Part shown: positions 1-8,053 of the stretch, piece after piece
Position numbering within the stretch: position 1 is the first letter of the stretch
Layout of the letters: each line of letters begins with the position of its first letter
Origin: Planctomycetota bacterium
GTDB taxonomy: Bacteria > Planctomycetota > UBA1135 > GCA-002686595
DNA length: 64,000 bases
Direction: 5' to 3'
NCBI GenBank assembly: GCA_026692665.1
Contig: JAPLOF010000058.1
Span: 1-64,000 of the forward strand
Notes under the pieces: generated by a model
The model's input: the letters and a program-made list of their open reading frames with translations, nothing else
The model's database searches: none
What the model was told of the DNA's origin: nothing
Translations under genes and position numbers: made by a program

Positions 1-518
1 ACGAGCAGCGCCGCGCGCTCGCTGCGCGGCGCGCCGTCGGCCAGCCGCGCCAGCTCGCCGGCGGCCGCGAGCGAGGCGAGGCCGTCGCGCGCCGCGGCAC
101 GGACTTCGGGATCGGCGTCCGCGTCGGCGAGGCGCGTCAACGCGCCCGCGCGCTCCGCGTTCCGGAGTCCAGCCTGGTCGGGCCGGGCGATGGCGCGCAC
201 GAGCTCGGCGCGCACGAGCGCATCGGGATCCGCGGTCAGCGCCAGCACCGCGGACAGTTGCTCGGGGCCGTACTCGGCCCGCAGCACCTGCGCGCGGACC
301 CGGCGCTCCGCGACGCTCGCGGGAGCGAAGCCGTCCAAGGCACGCTGGGCCGCGGCCGGTCCGGCGCCGCGCTCGGCCGCGAGGACGCGCGCGACGACCG
401 CGGGATCGCGGGCGTCCCAGGTGCGCGTCTGGAGGTCCCGCGCCGCCGCGCCGGCGGGCACCAGCGCGCACGCCGCACACGCGAGCAGCGCCGTCCAGAT
501 TGACTCAAGAGCCGCCAT
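1..518 (-). CDS. Exported HEAT-repeat protein, C-terminus outside the window
   Basis: Reading leftward from an ATG at 518 the frame stays open to the window edge, giving at least 172 residues. It opens MAALESIWTALLACAACALV followed by small residues (PAGAAARD), which looks like a signal peptide. The mature part has paired helices of HEAT/PBS-lyase type: 'LSAVLALTADPDALVRAELVRAI' and then 'LTRLADADADPEVRAAARDGL' (the D-P-x-V-R-x-x-A pattern). Such repeats are protein-interaction scaffolds, so no reaction can be assigned. It is divergent from nusA with 152 bp between the starts. The stop lies outside the window, so length and further domains are unknown. The opposite-strand reading of this stretch has no recognisable domain. 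Confidence 0.6.
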   Translation of the reverse strand, partial: MAALESIWTALLACAACALVPAGAAARDLQTRTWDARDPAVVARVLAAERGAGPAAAQRALDGFAPASVAERRVRAQVLRAEYGPEQLSAVLALTADPDALVRAELVRAIARPDQAGLRNAERAGALTRLADADADPEVRAAARDGLASLAAAGELARLADGAPRSERAALL

Positions 519-670
519 CGGTCACACTCCCAGTTCTCCCCGAGCCCCTTCGACCGCAAGCTTCCTGCACGCGGAGCCCCTGGTCGTCCTGGGGGTGGGG
601 GGAGGTTTTCGCCTAGTCACGCTCGTAAAGCCAACTCTCCAACCACCTTCCCCCCCCCACCGACCCGCCG

Positions 671-1732
671 ATGAACCCCGAAGACCTCCTGCGGATGATC
701 GACATCATCCACCGCGAGAAGGACATCCCCAAGGACGTCATCTTCCGCGCGCTGGAGGACGCCCTGGCGGCCGGCGTCCGCAAGCGCCTGGGCGTGGGCG
801 AAGACCTCGTCGTGCACATCGACCGGAAGACCGGCGAGGTCAAGATGGAGGACGACGAGGAGGAGTACGAGATCGACCTGGCCGAGTTGGGCCGGATCGC
901 GGCGCAGGCCGTGAAGCAGGGCTTCCAGCAGCGGCTGCGGGAAGCCGAGCGGGACGTCCTGTTCGAGGAGTACGAGGCGCGCGTCGGCCAGCTCGTGAAC
1001 GGGGTCGTCCAGCGCTACGAGGGCGACTCGCTCGTCGTGAACCTGGGCCGCGTCGAAGCCGTCCTGGGCAAGGAGGACCGCGTGCGCGGCGAGAACTTCA
1101 ACCCCGGCGATCGGATCCGCGCGATCATCGTCGAGGTCCGGAAGGACGGCAGCCGGGTCCGCATCCTGGTCAGCCGCACGCACCCCGACCTCGTGCGCCG
1201 GCTCTTCGAGCTGGAAGTGCCCGAGATCGCCGACTCGATCATCGAGATCAAGCGCGTGGTCCGCGAGCCGGGCTACCGCACGAAAATGGCCGTTTTGTCG
1301 CAGGATCCGAAGATCGATTCGATCGGCGCCTGCGTCGGGGTGCGCGGTTCGCGCATCAAGGCCGTCATCGACGAGTTGCGCGGCGAGCGCATCGACATCA
1401 TCAAGTGGAGCGACTCGCTCGAGACGCTCATCATGAACGGCCTGAAGCCGGCCACGATCCACCTCGACAACATCTACCCCGACATCGACACGAAGTCGGC
1501 GGTGGTGATCGTCGACGAGGACCAGCAGTCCCTGGCGATCGGCAAGCGCGGGCAAAACGTCCGCCTGGCGAGCCGACTCTGCGGCTGGGAGATCAACATC
1601 AAGACGCGCCAGGAGTTCGACTCCGGCGACACGGGCGGCGGCTCCGCCCCGAGCGACGGCGGCGGCGACGGTGGGAACTCCACCTCGGCCCCCGAGAGCG
1701 ACCCAGCGGCCGCGCGCGGAGCGCAGGTCTGA
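671..1732 (+). CDS. nusA: Transcription termination/antitermination factor NusA
   Basis: This 353-residue RNA-polymerase-associated factor modulates pausing, termination and antitermination. The order is the NusA N-terminal domain (about 1-125), an S1 RNA-binding domain (about 128-195, 'GQLVNGVVQRYEGDSLVVNL'), then two KH domains. The first has the loop GVRG ('GACVGVRGSRIKAVI') and the second GKRG ('SLAIGKRGQNVRLASRL'). The C-terminus is only a Ser/Gly/Asp-rich tail of about 40 residues, without the acidic repeats of the E. coli protein. The ATG lies 150 bp from the divergent HEAT gene. rimP, the usual upstream neighbour, is absent. The gene leads the nusA-infB-rbfA cluster. Confidence 0.96.
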   Translation: MNPEDLLRMIDIIHREKDIPKDVIFRALEDALAAGVRKRLGVGEDLVVHIDRKTGEVKMEDDEEEYEIDLAELGRIAAQAVKQGFQQRLREAERDVLFEEYEARVGQLVNGVVQRYEGDSLVVNLGRVEAVLGKEDRVRGENFNPGDRIRAIIVEVRKDGSRVRILVSRTHPDLVRRLFELEVPEIADSIIEIKRVVREPGYRTKMAVLSQDPKIDSIGACVGVRGSRIKAVIDELRGERIDIIKWSDSLETLIMNGLKPATIHLDNIYPDIDTKSAVVIVDEDQQSLAIGKRGQNVRLASRLCGWEINIKTRQEFDSGDTGGGSAPSDGGGDGGNSTSAPESDPAAARGAQV

Positions 1733-1825
1733 TCCCGTCCGGCGCGCGTGGCGCGCCGGAACGCGGCGACCGGCGCACCCCGAACCCAGCACACCCGAAC
1801 ACGAGACCCACGAGACCGGATCCAC

Positions 1826-4800
1826 TTGAGTCAGAAGAAACGCGTCAGCGATCTCGCCAAAGAGATCGGCATGCCCGGAGCGGAGCTCCTGAAGAAGCTC
1901 CGTGAGTGGGGCTTTGACATCAAGTCGGCGCAGACGGGCCTGGCGGAGTTCGAGGAGCTGCAGATCCGCGGCAAGCTCGAAGCTCTGAACATGATGGGTC
2001 GCAAGGTGGACCCCGCCGCGGCGACGCAAGCGGACGAGCTGTCGGATGTCAGCGGCGGCCTGATCGTCAAGAAGAAGAAGAAGAAGCTCGACGGCGCCGA
2101 CGACGCGGGCGGCGAGGCTCATGAGGCCCCGGCGGAAGCCACGGCGGCCCCGGCGCATTCCGCGCCCGAAGTCACCGCCCCGAGCCATGCGGTCGGGACT
2201 CCCCCGCCCCAGGTGCCGGTCGTCCACCCCGCCGATTCGGGCGTCGACGAGCCGGCCGAGCCCGAGGTCGAGATCCCGCGCCCGGCGCACCCGGCGCCGA
2301 TCTCCGCCGCCGGCACGACGGCCCCCGCGCGCGAGTCCAGCAAGCCCTCCACCTCGCAGGCCGGCGCCGTGCCAGCCAGCGCCGGGCCCGCCGGCCACAC
2401 GCCCGCCGGCCACACGCCCGCCGGCCAGGGGATGCCGGCCCGATCGCCGGCCGAACCCGCGCCCCACGGCGCGGACACGGCTCACCACGAGCCCCCCGCC
2501 GCGACGGAGCCCCCGACCCGGAACACCCCGCCCGCTGCCGCGCCCCTGGCGCCGGCCGCGTCGGCCGGTCCGGCCAGCCAGGCCCCCGCCCCGGCTACGG
2601 GCGCTGCGCCCACGACACCGGCCGCTCCGGGCGCTCCGCCTGCGGCGGGAGCCGCGCCCGCGGTTCCGGCCGGGCCTCCGGGCTCGACGCCCCTGGCCCC
2701 GTCCGTGCCGCCCACGCGCCAGGGCAAGGTCGTGGGCTTCATCGACCTCTCCAAGCTCGCGACGCAGCCGCGCCGACCGACCATGGAGTCGCGCCGCCTG
2801 CGCTCGAAGGACGACGTCGCCCCGGACGTGCGCCCGACGCTCGGCGCCGGCAAGAAGGGCGCCCTCGTGCGCGGCGACCGCGGCGGTGCGCGCGACACGA
2901 TGACCGCTTCGCAGCTGCGCGACCGGGAGGCCGGACGCTTCCTGCGCCGCAATGCGCTCGGGGGTCAGGGCGGTCCCGGCCGGCCCGGCTACGGCGGCCC
3001 CGGACGCCCGCGCCGCGGGGAGGGACTCCTGTCCCCGCTCTCCGGCAAATCGCTCGAGATCGAGGCACCGGTCACGCTCAAGAAGCTGGCCGAGAAGCTC
3101 TCGGTGAAGCCCAACGAGCTCGTGAAGGTCGGCCTGCAGAACCTGGGCCTGCCGCTCGGCGCGCTGAGCATCAACGCCGTGCTCGACGAGGACACGGCTG
3201 TCCTCATGGCGCAGGAGTACAACGTCGATCTCAAGATGGTGCAGGAGGTCGCGGCCGAGACGGCGCTGATCGAGGGCATCAAGAAGAAGCGCACCGGCAT
3301 CGACGCCGAGCAGCTCGTCGCGCGCCCGCCCACCGTGGCGTTCATGGGCCACGTCGACCACGGCAAGACCACGCTCATCGACGCGATCCGCAATTCGCGC
3401 GTCGCGGACGGCGAGTCGGGCGGCATCACGCAGCACATCGGTGCCTACCAGGTGGCCACGAAGAAGGGCCACAAGCTCACGATCATCGACACGCCGGGCC
3501 ACGCCGCGTTCACGGCGATGCGCGCCCGTGGCGCGAACGCGGTCGACATCGTCGTCCTCGTCGTCGCCGCCGACGACGGCCCGATGCCCAGCACCGAGGA
3601 GGCGCTGGCCCACGCGCGCGCCGCGAAGGTGCCGCTCGTCGTCGCCCTCACGAAGATCGACAAGGCCGACGCGAACCTGCAGAAGGCCAAGGAAAACCTG
3701 ACGAAGCTCCAGCTGATCCCCGAGGAATGGGGCGGCGACACGGCCATGATCCCGGTCAGCGCGCTAAAGGGCACTGGCGTCGAGGACCTCCTCGAGCGCG
3801 TGTTCCTCGAGAGCGAAGTGCTGCAGCTGAAGAGCCACCCGCGCGGTCCCGCCAAGGGCATCGTGCTGGAGGCCGAGATCAACGCCGGCAAGGGCATCGT
3901 CGCTCACCTCCTGGTGCAGGACGGCACGCTCAAGCGCGGCGACGTGATCCTGGCCGGCGAGGGCTACGGCAAGGTGCGCGCTATGTTCGACGACCGCGGC
4001 CGCGCGGTGGACGAAGCGCCGCCGGCGATGCCGATCGAGGTCACCGGTCTCTCGGCGCTGCCGAGCATCGGCGAGGCGTTCTACGTGGTCGAGAGCCTCG
4101 CGCAAGCGAAGGAAGTCGCCACGGAGCGCGAGAAGAAGAACCGCGCCGTGCAGCTCAGCCAGGAGCACCGCCAGACGGTGACCGCCGAGTCGCTGATGAA
4201 GGCGGTCGCGGACAAGGCACGCAAGACGATCAACCTGGTCGTCCGCGCGGACGTGCAGGGTTCGGTCGAGGTGCTGAAGAACGCCCTGTCCGAGCTCAAG
4301 CACGACGAGGTCGAGGTCAAGGTCCTGCTCGCCGGCGTCGGTCAGGTCACCGAGAACGACATCAACCTGGCCGGCCCGGGCGGCGCGATCGTGATCGCCT
4401 TCCACGTCGGCACGAACGACAAGGCGCGCACGGCCGCCGAGCGGCTCGGGGTCGAGGTCCGCTACTACGAGGTCATCTACGAGCTCCTGGACCACATCCG
4501 GCTGCTCATGGAAGGCGTGCTCGCTCCCGAGATGTCCGAGGAGATCCTCGGTCACGTCGAGGTCCGCGCGCTGTTCAAGTCCTCGAAGATCGGCACGATC
4601 GCCGGCAGCCACGTCACGGACGGTTCGATCATCCGCGACAGCAAGGTGCGCGTGCTGCGTGACGGCCGGGTCGTCCACTCGGGCCAGCTCGGGTCGCTGC
4701 GGCGGGAGAAGGACGACGCGAAGGAAGTTCGCGCCGGCTTCGACTGCGGCATCACGATCAAGGACTGGCAGGACATCCGCGAGGGCGACGTCGTCGAGGC

Positions 4801-4852
4801 CTACAAGATCGTCACGGTCAAGCGCACTCTGGGCAGCGCGGCGGTCAGCTGA
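1826..4852 (+). CDS. infB: Translation initiation factor IF-2
   Basis: GTPase that delivers fMet-tRNA to the small ribosomal subunit. The chosen TTG start gives [15 protein letters not shown], matching the usual IF-2 N-module. An in-frame GTG at 1748 would add 26 unconserved residues. A long Ala/Pro-rich linker follows (about codons 80-330), with a Lys6 tract at 2066-2089 and a tandem 15-bp repeat encoding AGHTP twice near 2391-2425. The G domain begins near residue 505 with GHVDHGKTT, then [12 protein letters not shown] and SALKG; beta-barrel domains II, III and IV follow to the end. The ORF ends 30 bp before rbfA. IF-2 linkers vary, so the low-complexity stretch is not evidence of damage. 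Confidence 0.96.
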   Translation: MSQKKRVSDLAKEIGMPGAELLKKLREWGFDIKSAQTGLAEFEELQIRGKLEALNMMGRKVDPAAATQADELSDVSGGLIVKKKKKKLDGADDAGGEAHEAPAEATAAPAHSAPEVTAPSHAVGTPPPQVPVVHPADSGVDEPAEPEVEIPRPAHPAPISAAGTTAPARESSKPSTSQAGAVPASAGPAGHTPAGHTPAGQGMPARSPAEPAPHGADTAHHEPPAATEPPTRNTPPAAAPLAPAASAGPASQAPAPATGAAPTTPAAPGAPPAAGAAPAVPAGPPGSTPLAPSVPPTRQGKVVGFIDLSKLATQPRRPTMESRRLRSKDDVAPDVRPTLGAGKKGALVRGDRGGARDTMTASQLRDREAGRFLRRNALGGQGGPGRPGYGGPGRPRRGEGLLSPLSGKSLEIEAPVTLKKLAEKLSVKPNELVKVGLQNLGLPLGALSINAVLDEDTAVLMAQEYNVDLKMVQEVAAETALIEGIKKKRTGIDAEQLVARPPTVAFMGHVDHGKTTLIDAIRNSRVADGESGGITQHIGAYQVATKKGHKLTIIDTPGHAAFTAMRARGANAVDIVVLVVAADDGPMPSTEEALAHARAAKVPLVVALTKIDKADANLQKAKENLTKLQLIPEEWGGDTAMIPVSALKGTGVEDLLERVFLESEVLQLKSHPRGPAKGIVLEAEINAGKGIVAHLLVQDGTLKRGDVILAGEGYGKVRAMFDDRGRAVDEAPPAMPIEVTGLSALPSIGEAFYVVESLAQAKEVATEREKKNRAVQLSQEHRQTVTAESLMKAVADKARKTINLVVRADVQGSVEVLKNALSELKHDEVEVKVLLAGVGQVTENDINLAGPGGAIVIAFHVGTNDKARTAAERLGVEVRYYEVIYELLDHIRLLMEGVLAPEMSEEILGHVEVRALFKSSKIGTIAGSHVTDGSIIRDSKVRVLRDGRVVHSGQLGSLRREKDDAKEVRAGFDCGITIKDWQDIREGDVVEAYKIVTVKRTLGSAAVS

Positions 4853-4882
4853 CCGCCGCACGGCGCAGGCCGTGCTCCTCCG

Positions 4883-5479
4883 ATGGCGAATCCCCGCACG
4901 ATCGCTCGCCTCTGCGCTCGCATCCACGAGCGTGCGGCTCACTGCCTGCAGTTCGAGATCAAGGATCCGCGCGCGAGCTTCGCCACGATCACGCGTGTCG
5001 AGCTCACGAACGACCTGTCCCTGGCCAAGGTCTACTACTCGGTCCTGGGCGACGAAGGCGACCGCAGCAAGGTCGCGCACATGCTCGAGCACGCGACCGG
5101 GTTCGTGCAGCGGCAGGTCGTGCGCGTCCTCAAGATGCGGCGCGCCCCCGCCCTGCGCTTCGTGTACGACGACTCGATCGAGACCGCGGCGGCGATCGAC
5201 AAGCTCATCCGCGAAGCGCGCGAGCGCGACCGGCGCATCGATCCCACGCTGGCCGAGCGCGAGGCCGCGGAGGCGCGCATCGCCGAGGAGGACGCCGCGG
5301 CGCGCGAGGCGGCCCGCATCGCGGCGCGGGACGCGGCTCGCGCTGCCGCCAAGCTCGCCGACGCGGACGCCGAGGAGGAAGAGGACTCCGGCGCAGACGA
5401 AGAGTTCGACGAGGAGCCCGCGCCGGACGACGCGGATCCCGAACGCGCGAACCGCCTGGATCGGCCGAAGCGCAGCTGA
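4883..5479 (+). CDS. rbfA: 30S ribosome-binding factor A
   Basis: Ribosome assembly factor that acts on the 30S subunit and the 5' end of 16S rRNA. Residues 1-110 form the single KH-like RbfA domain: a basic opening (ARLCARIHERAAHCL), then 'DPRASFATITRVELTNDLSLAKVYYSV' and the C-terminal 'LRFVYDDSIETAAAIDKLI'. The protein has 198 residues against about 120-130 in the family, because of an Ala/Arg/Glu-rich, probably helical extension and an acidic end (EEEEDSGADEEFDEE). It follows infB by 30 bp and precedes the peroxiredoxin by 3 bp, so all are probably co-transcribed. The role of the tail is unknown. Confidence 0.93.
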   Translation: MANPRTIARLCARIHERAAHCLQFEIKDPRASFATITRVELTNDLSLAKVYYSVLGDEGDRSKVAHMLEHATGFVQRQVVRVLKMRRAPALRFVYDDSIETAAAIDKLIREARERDRRIDPTLAEREAAEARIAEEDAAAREAARIAARDAARAAAKLADADAEEEEDSGADEEFDEEPAPDDADPERANRLDRPKRS

Positions 5480-5482
5480 GCC

Positions 5483-5977
5483 GTGGGGTTCCTCGGCACT
5501 TTCCTGGGAAGGCTGTTCGGATCGCCGGCCTCGCGCGAACTCCTGCCCCTCGGCAGCCGAGCCCCGGACTTCGCGCTCCTGGACCACCGCGGTCAGACCG
5601 TGCGTCTGGAGGACTACAGCGGTGGCCGATTCGTCCTGTGGTTCTTCCCGAAGGCCAGCACCCCGGGCTGCACGCGCCAGGGATGCGGATACCGGGATCG
5701 GATCCGCGAGTACGAGGAGAAGGGCGTGCGCGTCCTGGCCGCGTCGTTCGATTCGGTCGAGGCGAACCGCCGCTTCGCCGAGGAGCAGAGGTTCCCCTTC
5801 CCGATCCTGTGCGACGTGGACCGGCGCCTGGGCCTCTCCTATCGAGCCGCGCTGCGAGCGAGCGACGCGTATCCGCGCCGCATCACCTACGTGATCGGGC
5901 CGGAAGGCCTCATCGAGCAGGCCCTGGAAACGAAGGACCCCGGCGCACAGGCCGGGGCCCTCCTCGAGACGTTCTGA
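5483..5977 (+). CDS. Thioredoxin-dependent peroxiredoxin, BCP/PrxQ type
   Basis: Thiol peroxidase of the AhpC/TSA superfamily that reduces hydrogen peroxide or organic peroxides. The fold is clear from 'LPLGSRAPDFALLDHRGQTV' through 'GRFVLWFFPKASTPGCTRQGC'. The peroxidatic Cys of TPGCT is followed five residues later by a second Cys, the spacing of the atypical 2-Cys BCP/PrxQ group. The start is a GTG three bases after the rbfA stop. The N-terminal MGFLGTFLGRLFGSP is short and amphipathic, so it may contact a membrane, but no clear signal peptide or lipobox is present. Its place at the end of nusA-infB-rbfA, where truB is commonly found, is unusual. Confidence 0.9.
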   Translation: MGFLGTFLGRLFGSPASRELLPLGSRAPDFALLDHRGQTVRLEDYSGGRFVLWFFPKASTPGCTRQGCGYRDRIREYEEKGVRVLAASFDSVEANRRFAEEQRFPFPILCDVDRRLGLSYRAALRASDAYPRRITYVIGPEGLIEQALETKDPGAQAGALLETF

Positions 5978-5980
5978 CCT

Positions 5981-6007
5981 CCGGCACGCGGACGCGCCGC
6001 GGGCCGG
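5981..6007. terminator. Hairpin between convergent genes, probable bidirectional terminator
   Basis: The 37-bp gap between two convergent stops holds an inverted repeat: CCGGC (5981-5985) pairs with GCCGG (6003-6007) and, after one mismatch, five more pairs close a 5-nt loop. No T-run follows, so the terminator role is inferred from position and stem strength. Confidence 0.45.
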
Positions 6008-6014
6008 GACGGAC

Positions 6015-7811
6015 TCAGTTCACCCAGACGACCGACAGGCCGTTCGTCAGGTTGAACGTGTCGACCGAGCAGAAGGTCGCCGCGTTGCGGTACCAGACCT
6101 GGTAGGTGCGCGTCTGCGGCCCGGAAGTGATCATGCCCTTGATCGCGATGCCCACGTCGAGGATCTCCGGGTACGCGGACTGGTTGACGCTGTTCAGCTT
6201 CGTCCCAAGACGGACGACCGAACCGCCCGCGCAGCGCTTGCCGTCCCCGAACACCGAGCCCGCGCCAGCACCCACCTGCGTGGTGCCCTGGAAGTAGAGA
6301 GCTGAGCTGTTGGGCATGCCCGTCCCGAGGAGGACGAGGCTGTCGTTGCTGATGCTGGCCGAACCGGTCGACCCGAGGTTCCCGCCGTTCGAATTGATGG
6401 AGTTCGCGCAGCCGTTGCCCGCCGTGCCCGAGTTGCCGCACGGGCAGGCCGTGCCCGTGCCGTCACCGAAGCAGTACGGGGTCACGGTCGACTCGCATTC
6501 GTCCGGGATTCCGTTCGTGTTCGCGTCGAGGCTCGTGGCGCTGGCGATGTCGCACGCGTCGTGGATCCCGTTGCCGTTGCAGTCCGTGATCGTGCCCGGG
6601 ACGATCTTGTAGACCTCGCCGGTCGTGCCCGAGCCGCGCTCGCAGATGTAGATCTCGCCGAACGCATCGGTGCCGAAGCCCGTGATCCCGGTGATCGCGA
6701 GCCCGCCACCCGGAGCGAGTTCCGCCGTCCGGTTCGTGATGGGCGGGTTGATCCCGCCCGTGTACTTGAACGACCAGATCGTGGACTGGCAGTAGTCGGC
6801 GAAGAAGTACGTGCCCTGCAGGCCGCAGATCGCGCTGCCGCGGTAGACGAAACCGCCCGTGATCGAGCAGCCGGAGGAGTGGCTGTAGACGTGAACGGGG
6901 GGCGTCAGAGCGCCCGAGCCGCACGTGCAGCCGCTGAGCCCGGTGCACGTGTTGCCTTCCGTGCAGCGCCAGCCGTAGTTGCGGCCGCCGGTGTTCGCGG
7001 GCTCGACGTCGACTTCTTCCCAGGCGTTCTGGCCGACGTCGGCGATGTAGAGCTCGCCGGTCGCGGTGTCGAACGCGTTACGCCACGGGTTGCGCAGGCC
7101 GTAGGACCAGATCTCGTCGAGGCCCGGCGTCGCGCCCGCGAAGGGATTCGTGGGCGGGATCGCGTAGTTGCGCGCCGGGTCGCTCGTGAAGTCGTCCCCG
7201 TTGACGTCGATGCGGTGCATCTTGCCCAGGTACGAGTTGATGTTCTGCGCGTTGCCCGGCGGATCGTTCGCGCTGCCGCCGTCGCCGGTGCCGATGTAGA
7301 GGTAGCCGTCCGGGCCGAACCCGATCCAGCCGCCGTTGTGGTTGGCGTTCGACGGGTGCGCGAACGTGATCACCTGCGTGTTGCTCGCCGCGTCCGCCGT
7401 GGTCGACGTCGTGAAAGGCGCGTTCGCCTGGAACCGGCGGACGGTGTTGTTGCCGCCCACCGTGTAGTAGACGAAGAAGAAGCCGTTGGTCGCGAAGTTC
7501 GGGTGGAACGCGAGGCCGAGCAGTCCTTCCTCGTCGCTCGAGCTCACGCCCGCGATCGAGAGGTAGGGCGTCGCGGCGAGGGTGTTCGTCGTGATGTCGA
7601 GGATGCGGATCTGGCCGACCGCGGCGTTCGTGCGCTGCTCGACGATGAAGGCGCGCTGGAAGTCGCCCGCGGGAGCAGTGACGAAGAGGGGTCGGGCGAG
7701 ACCCGACGCGACACGGATCGTGTCGAGCGGCGGGTTTTGCGCCAGCGAGGCCGTGGAAAGCGCGAGGAGCGCCAGGCCCGCGAAGGCGATGGAGGAGGTC
7801 CTGAAGAACAT
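6015..7811 (-). CDS. Secreted PQQ/sorbosone dehydrogenase-like protein with Cys-rich C-terminal domain
   Basis: The 598-residue protein begins with a signal peptide (MFFRTSSIAFAGLALLALST, cleavage probably after SLA). Residues about 30-420 form a six-bladed quinoprotein propeller of the glucose/sorbosone dehydrogenase family, with 'SDEEGLLGLAFHPNFATNGF', 'GYLYIGTGDGGSANDPPGNA' and 'GLRNPWRNAFD'. Near 430-465 lies DCNGNGIHDACDI...DANTNGIPDEC, a Ca-binding, dockerin/thrombospondin-3-like motif. The last 155 residues form a Cys-rich domain (CFGDG, CPCGN, GCANS, RCAGG, FC) that recurs in the gene at 53283. The ATG at 7811 is chosen because the signal peptide starts there; upstream frame is open but unlike protein. 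Substrate unknown. Confidence 0.85.
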   Translation of the reverse strand: MFFRTSSIAFAGLALLALSTASLAQNPPLDTIRVASGLARPLFVTAPAGDFQRAFIVEQRTNAAVGQIRILDITTNTLAATPYLSIAGVSSSDEEGLLGLAFHPNFATNGFFFVYYTVGGNNTVRRFQANAPFTTSTTADAASNTQVITFAHPSNANHNGGWIGFGPDGYLYIGTGDGGSANDPPGNAQNINSYLGKMHRIDVNGDDFTSDPARNYAIPPTNPFAGATPGLDEIWSYGLRNPWRNAFDTATGELYIADVGQNAWEEVDVEPANTGGRNYGWRCTEGNTCTGLSGCTCGSGALTPPVHVYSHSSGCSITGGFVYRGSAICGLQGTYFFADYCQSTIWSFKYTGGINPPITNRTAELAPGGGLAITGITGFGTDAFGEIYICERGSGTTGEVYKIVPGTITDCNGNGIHDACDIASATSLDANTNGIPDECESTVTPYCFGDGTGTACPCGNSGTAGNGCANSINSNGGNLGSTGSASISNDSLVLLGTGMPNSSALYFQGTTQVGAGAGSVFGDGKRCAGGSVVRLGTKLNSVNQSAYPEILDVGIAIKGMITSGPQTRTYQVWYRNAATFCSVDTFNLTNGLSVVWVN

Positions 7812-8053
7812 GGAGTGGGTTCCCTGAAGGCTGCCGAGGTGCACGGGGAGTCGAAGCCCGTGAACCGTCGAGGCTAACCGACCCGCGCGGACCGCGATAG
7901 CCGAACGAAGCCTACGCCAGGCGGACGCGGCTGGCGGCCCAGAGCCCCCACGCGGCGCCGAAGTCCCCCCGAGGGCCGTCCGAAAGCGCGTTTTCGGCCC
8001 TCTCTGGTGCAGCACGGTAGATCCCGAGCCCCGAGTCGTGTTGGATCCTCCCG

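Noticed and set aside
617..3613. A minus-strand ORF of about 1,000 codons opposite nusA and infB
   Set aside because: Both plus-strand genes are unmistakable; the antisense reading has no domain.
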